In this document: positions 6,240 to 8,592 of the stretch, one piece after another
How positions within the stretch are numbered: the first letter of the stretch is position 1
How the letters are laid out: each line of letters opens with the position of its first letter
Source of the DNA: JAHJQQ01 sp041739295
GTDB taxonomy: Bacteria > Pseudomonadota > Gammaproteobacteria > Thiohalobacterales > Thiohalobacteraceae
Assembly (NCBI GenBank): GCA_041739295.1
Contig: JBGSOE010000128.1
Span: forward strand, 1 to 8,592
Direction: 5' to 3'
Length of the DNA: 8,592 nt
Notes under the pieces: model-generated
What the model was told of the DNA's origin: nothing
Database searches by the model: none
Seen by the model: only the letters and a program-made list of their open reading frames with translations
Made by a program: the position numbers and the translations under genes

Positions 6240-6655
6240 CTTTGTTCCCGGGCACCTCCGGCTAATCGTAAAACTTATCACGCGCAAACCCGGTCCGGGG
6301 ACACGCTTCCCTGGGAGGGGCGACATTCCCTTCGTTTTCACCCGCGCCACGCCAGTCGCCCGCCGGTGTCAGGAATGCCCCCGCTCGGCTGCGCAGCCAT
6401 GCGCTTGCAGCCGCCGCGCGGCGGCAGGGCTTACTCCAATGCGTCATAACGTATTGCTTCCAAGCGACTAGTGAAAGACCAAAATCCAGAACTAGGCGAA
6501 CGAGGCATCTTGCCTCGTTCTGCATTGAAGCAGGCAAGGAATCATCCAACTTTCGGCGTTCATGCCAACGCGGCAAGCGCGAAACCATTCTGGAGCTTGC
6601 GACAGAGATCCCGCGTCTACATTGCAGGCGCAGGGGTCGGGCGACATCGAATACG
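6240..6655. other. GC-rich gene-free region with palindromes
   Basis: Composition switches from AT-rich to GC-rich at about 6245, so this may be the right boundary of the island. No credible gene was found; the long minus-strand frame here overlaps the fic gene out of frame and is compositional. Structures seen are CCCGG-t-CCGGG (6289-6299), the perfect palindrome GGCTGCGCAGCC (6387-6398), the perfect 16-bp palindrome GCCGCCGCGCGGCGGC (6410-6425) and the hairpin listed separately at 6498-6520. It could be remnant mobile DNA or a cluster of REP-like elements. Confidence 0.5.
6498..6520. repeat. Perfect 10-bp hairpin, REP-like or terminator stem
   Basis: GAACGAGGCA (6498-6507), loop TCT, TGCCTCGTTC (6511-6520). 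The stem is perfect. It lies about 140 bases downstream of the fic stop, so it could stop fic transcription, but no U-tract follows in either direction, so a classical rho-independent terminator is not supported. Its core GGCATCTTGCC resembles the hairpins of the element at 7766-7865, suggesting a dispersed repeat family. Confidence 0.6.
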
Positions 6656-7630
6656 CTACCGCCGGGCAAACCGATAGACGGCGGTGCGGCGGTCGCCGGT
6701 ACGGGATAGGGTTCCAGCGTCGACGCCCCATTTAAGATCGCGGCTGGCGGTGACGGGCGAGATGGTTTTGAAGAGCTGGAGATATTCCTTGCGCGTGAAG
6801 GTGGCGCTCTGGAAACGGTCCTTCGCGAGACGCAACCGTTCTTCGACCGTGTTGGCGACGGCCCAGTCCGCGCTCCAAAGCCGCGCGAGCGAGGCATGGA
6901 TCTGCTTCATCATGAATTCGGCGAAGCAGGCGCTGTCGCCGGCCGCCTGCGCCTCCCGGATGCGGGCGTAGTATTCGGACCGGTGCTCGAACACCATCGA
7001 TTCGACATCGAGGAATTCAAAGATGGGATGGTACTCCATCAGCAGCCGGGTCTGCCATAGCCGGGCCGTGCGCCCGTTGCCGTCGGCGAAGGGATGGATA
7101 TTGACGAAATCGAAATGGAAGCGGACCGATTTCATCAGCGGCGTGTCGTCGCTCTCGCGCAGATGGCTGAACAGCTGCTCCATCAAGCCCGGCACCCGGT
7201 CCGGCGGCGGCATGGCGCGGGTTTCGGTTTCCGTGATGTAGACTTCAACGGGGACTTGGCGAAGCCGACCGGGATGGACCATCAGCCCTCCGCCCATCAA
7301 TTGCGCATGCGCCGATAGCAGCGAGTCGATCGAAAGCGGATCAAATGCAGGCAGACGCGCATAGGCTTCCAGCGCATTGCGCACTTCCACTTGCTCCCGC
7401 GCGGAAACAGCCACCGGCCGGCCCGCTTCAATGGCCTCGACCTGCGCCACCGAACAGGTGTTCCCCTCGATGCCCACCGACCCCTGGATGGATCGAACTC
7501 GGTTGCGGTGGCGCAGCTTGGGCGATGGCTTGGCCAACGCCATGCCCGCGACCTTTCCGACCAGCCCGGCAATTTCCATCATCTGCGCGACAATGGCCTG
7601 GCTCAATGTACATGGGATGATTCCGCTCAT
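6656..7630 (-). CDS. Fic domain AMP-transferase with winged-helix C-terminus
   Basis: The 324-residue protein belongs to the Fic family, which transfers AMP from ATP to hydroxyl groups of target proteins. The catalytic loop HPFADGNGRTAR (179-190) is complete, with His179 as the general base. An N-terminal inhibitory motif (S/T)xxxE(G/N) is visible as S51-VGI-E55-G56, so this is an auto-inhibited class II Fic in which Glu55 blocks productive ATP binding. The flap that docks targets lies around VEVYITETETRAM (128-140). The C-terminus (about 278-323, FTRKEYLQLF, SPVTASRDLKWG, RTAVYRF) is a winged helix, as is common in this subfamily. Length is typical. An AAGG lies shortly before the ATG. No antitoxin partner is adjacent, consistent with built-in inhibition. 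It may repress its own gene through the palindrome upstream. Confidence 0.93.
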   Translation of the reverse strand: MSGIIPCTLSQAIVAQMMEIAGLVGKVAGMALAKPSPKLRHRNRVRSIQGSVGIEGNTCSVAQVEAIEAGRPVAVSAREQVEVRNALEAYARLPAFDPLSIDSLLSAHAQLMGGGLMVHPGRLRQVPVEVYITETETRAMPPPDRVPGLMEQLFSHLRESDDTPLMKSVRFHFDFVNIHPFADGNGRTARLWQTRLLMEYHPIFEFLDVESMVFEHRSEYYARIREAQAAGDSACFAEFMMKQIHASLARLWSADWAVANTVEERLRLAKDRFQSATFTRKEYLQLFKTISPVTASRDLKWGVDAGTLSRTGDRRTAVYRFARR

Positions 7631-7635
7631 GCCGC

Positions 7636-7666
7636 CTTATAGCATCAAATGATAATATCATGTCAA
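7636..7666 (-). promoter_or_regulatory. Candidate promoter of the fic gene
   Basis: On the minus strand TTGACA (7666-7661) is followed after 19 bases by TATAAG (7641-7636). The -35 matches consensus exactly. This -10 would place the start of transcription almost at the ATG, giving a leaderless or very short leader message, which sits oddly with the apparent RBS. A second option is TTGCAG ending at 7692, then 17 bases, then TGATAT, further upstream. Confidence 0.45.
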
Positions 7667-7681
7667 ATAATATCATTTGAT
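7644..7681. promoter_or_regulatory. Palindromic operator upstream of fic
   Basis: Arms ATCAAATGATA (7644-7654) and TATCATTTGAT (7671-7681) are a perfect 11-bp inverted repeat, extended inward by a further three paired bases after one mismatch. The dyad centre falls within the TTGACA hexamer, so a bound dimer would block RNA polymerase. Additional half-site-like copies (ATCATATCATT) continue to 7690. The winged helix of the Fic protein is the obvious candidate binder. Confidence 0.7.
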
Positions 7682-7765
7682 CATATCATTGGCTGCAAGG
7701 TTGGGTATGGCATCGAAACGAGAACGGCTCTCCAAGGGAAGGGGTTCACCCTGAATGCCGCTTAT

Positions 7766-7865
7766 ACCACCTTCAGTTTGGTTTTGGGACATGGCCGCCA
7801 AGATGGCGGCGGTACGTACCGCAGGCATCCTGCCTGCAAAAACCCGAAATCAAACTGAAGATGGC
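7766..7865. repeat. Cloverleaf-like inverted-repeat element of about 100 bp
   Basis: Outer arms at 7766-7788 and 7843-7865 match as inverted repeats at 19 of 23 positions, and two of the four mismatches would be G-U pairs in RNA. Between them lie a hairpin GCCGCCA-aga-TGGCGGC (7794-7810), the perfect palindrome GGTACGTACC (7811-7820) and a hairpin GCAGGCA-tcc-TGCCTGC (7821-7837). The whole would fold into a multi-branched structure. It carries no ORF and lies in the spacer between divergently oriented genes. A MITE/REP-type mobile repeat or a structured RNA are both possible; no target-site duplication was clear. Confidence 0.75.
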
Positions 7866-7884
7866 ATTAGCTTTAGCAAGAGGT

Positions 7885-7901
7885 CCTGTTCAAAGAACAG
7901 G
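7885..7901. repeat. 7-bp hairpin upstream of the small + strand gene
   Basis: CCTGTTC (7885-7891), AAA, GAACAGG (7895-7901). This perfect short dyad lies 44 bases before the -35 of the promoter at 7945. It may be a regulator site or part of the neighbouring repeat; its role is unknown. Confidence 0.4.
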
Positions 7902-7944
7902 CGGGTCGCCGCCGGCCAAAAAACCCGCTGACCCGATCGATGCG

Positions 7945-7972
7945 TTGACAAACCGATAGCCCCAAATAGAAT
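7945..7972 (+). promoter_or_regulatory. Sigma70-type promoter of the 82-residue gene
   Basis: TTGACA (7945-7950), a 16-base spacer and TAGAAT (7967-7972). Transcription would start near 7979, about 19 bases before the ATG at 7998, leaving room for the GAGG ribosome binding site at 7987-7990. Confidence 0.7.
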
Positions 7973-7997
7973 GGCTCCCCGAAAGTGAGGCGGGCGC

Positions 7998-8246
7998 ATG
8001 TTGGAACCAGGTATCGTTGAGGAAGCACGGATCGGCATGCATGCCCGCATCCTGCGCTGCCCGCTGGGCGGAAACCCGCAAGACTGCCCGCTCCATGAGA
8101 TACGGTTGCGGCCCGTCGAGGAGCGGATCGCCTGGCTCAACGGGCTCTCCGACGACGAGGTCGTCGCCATCTTCGACCGCCACGCGGATTGCCTCGAAAA
8201 CAAGCTGGAGAACGGGCAACTGGCGGACGGCTACTACCTGGGCTGA
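7998..8246 (+). CDS. Small conserved-looking protein of unknown function (82 aa)
   Basis: The product starts MLEPGIVEEARIGMHARILR and has no signal peptide or membrane segment. Cys21, Cys30, His33, His62 and Cys65 could form a metal site (C-x8-C-PLH near the N-terminal half, H-xx-C near the C-terminal half), though this is speculative. An acidic segment, LSDDEVVAIFDRH (50-62), is probably helical. GAGG seven bases before the ATG and the promoter at 7945-7972 support it as a real gene. The reading frame uses GC-rich third positions like the rest of this flank. I recall similar short proteins with a CPLH...EER...LSDDE pattern as hypothetical proteins but cannot assign a function. It lies 87 bases upstream of the next + strand gene and may be cotranscribed with it. 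Confidence 0.75.
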   Translation: MLEPGIVEEARIGMHARILRCPLGGNPQDCPLHEIRLRPVEERIAWLNGLSDDEVVAIFDRHADCLENKLENGQLADGYYLG

Positions 8247-8333
8247 CCGCCCGTTTCAAACGCAACGATTTCGCTTCCCGCGCCAGCGGTTTTTCGGCAA
8301 CATCCGCGGCCTTTTGCACGACCCGGAATACGC

Positions 8334-8592
8334 ATGCCCCAGACCGCTCCAGACATCACCCAAGCTGGCAACCGGAACCCGTTGGACACCAACGGGCGCG
8401 CCCCGTTTTCCATCCGGGCGGTACGCTCGTTCATGGCGAAAATCGGCAGCGGTTTGCTGGCGGCATCGGGCTTTGAGCCCGAAGCCGCCGAGGTGGAACC
8501 CGAGGTCTATGTGGATCCCGCCGAGCAGGAGGCGGAAAACCGCCGCATCCAGCGGCAACAGCGGCTCGACGGCTGGCGCGCCACCTTCCAGA
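8334..8592 (+). CDS. 5' part of an unidentified gene running off the window
   Basis: An ATG at 8334 opens a frame that stays open to the window edge, 86 residues so far, beginning MPQTAPDITQAGNRNPLDTN. After a polar N-terminus come a short hydrophobic segment (FMAKIGSGLLAASGF, 33-47), an acidic Glu/Pro stretch (48-60), then a highly charged segment EAENRRIQRQQRLDGWRATF likely to be helical or coiled coil. A weak GGAA precedes the start. No family can be named from this part. The charged helix ending in W-R-A-T-F is vaguely like the lead-in of some phage-type DnaC/ATPase proteins, which is only a guess. GC-rich codon use agrees with the neighbouring small gene. Confidence 0.6.
   Translation, partial: MPQTAPDITQAGNRNPLDTNGRAPFSIRAVRSFMAKIGSGLLAASGFEPEAAEVEPEVYVDPAEQEAENRRIQRQQRLDGWRATFQ

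Noticed and set aside
6498..6520. Rho-independent terminator for fic
   Set aside because: The stem is perfect but no run of T follows on the fic (minus) strand or on the + strand; kept only as a hairpin.
6262..6897. 211-residue minus-strand frame
   Set aside because: It overlaps the well-supported fic gene out of frame and extends into palindromic GC-rich DNA; arginine/proline-rich composition is typical of a shadow frame.
7297..7676. Several 82-91 residue frames on both strands over the fic 5' region
   Set aside because: They are out-of-frame shadows of GC-rich coding sequence of fic.
7850..8558. Minus-strand frames opposite the two right-hand genes
   Set aside because: The + strand genes have a promoter, RBS and sensible composition, while the minus frames are rich in Arg/Pro/Ser and show no motif.

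Overview
The window looks like a bacterial chromosome segment in which an AT-richer accessory island (about 0.86-6.2 kb) sits between GC-richer flanks. The organism cannot be named from this sequence. The GC-rich right flank and its dispersed hairpins, with loops of the CATCTTG/CATCCTG type, are reminiscent of Verrucomicrobiota-like genomes, but that is a weak impression. No rRNA, tRNA or CRISPR array was seen.

Layout. Positions 1-87 hold the 3' end of an unidentified + strand gene. Positions 139-636 are three head-to-tail copies of a 166-bp non-coding repeat, each with two hairpins. Positions 863-6099 are a compact minus-strand operon of five genes, transcribed right to left: a complete QueC-type 7-cyano-7-deazaguanine synthase; a protein with an N-terminal DUF6884-like domain and a GIY-YIG-like nuclease domain; a SIR2 domain fused to a P-loop nucleotide-kinase-like domain; a nucleoside 2-deoxyribosyltransferase; and a protein with a C-terminal PD-(D/E)XK nuclease of the RecB/Cas4 type. 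The genes are separated by 22, 0 and 18 bases, and the last pair overlaps by 11 bases, so they are almost certainly one transcription and translation unit.

To the right, 6100-6655 has no gene but holds dyads and hairpins. A self-regulated-looking Fic AMP-transferase gene follows on the minus strand (6656-7630), with a palindromic operator over its promoter. Next come a roughly 100-bp cloverleaf-like inverted-repeat element (7766-7865), a good sigma70-type promoter (7945-7972), a small conserved-looking gene (7998-8246) and the 5' part of another gene running off the window (8334-8592).

How the genes may work together (inference). The five-gene operon combines base synthesis (QueC), base exchange on deoxyribose (deoxyribosyltransferase), a possible nucleotide-phosphorylating domain, a possible NAD-consuming domain (SIR2) and two predicted nucleases. 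This is the profile of a defence or DNA self/non-self system built on deazaguanine or nucleotide chemistry. It matches neither the Qat nor the type IV CBASS gene set, which also use QueC-like proteins, and I do not recognise it as a described system.
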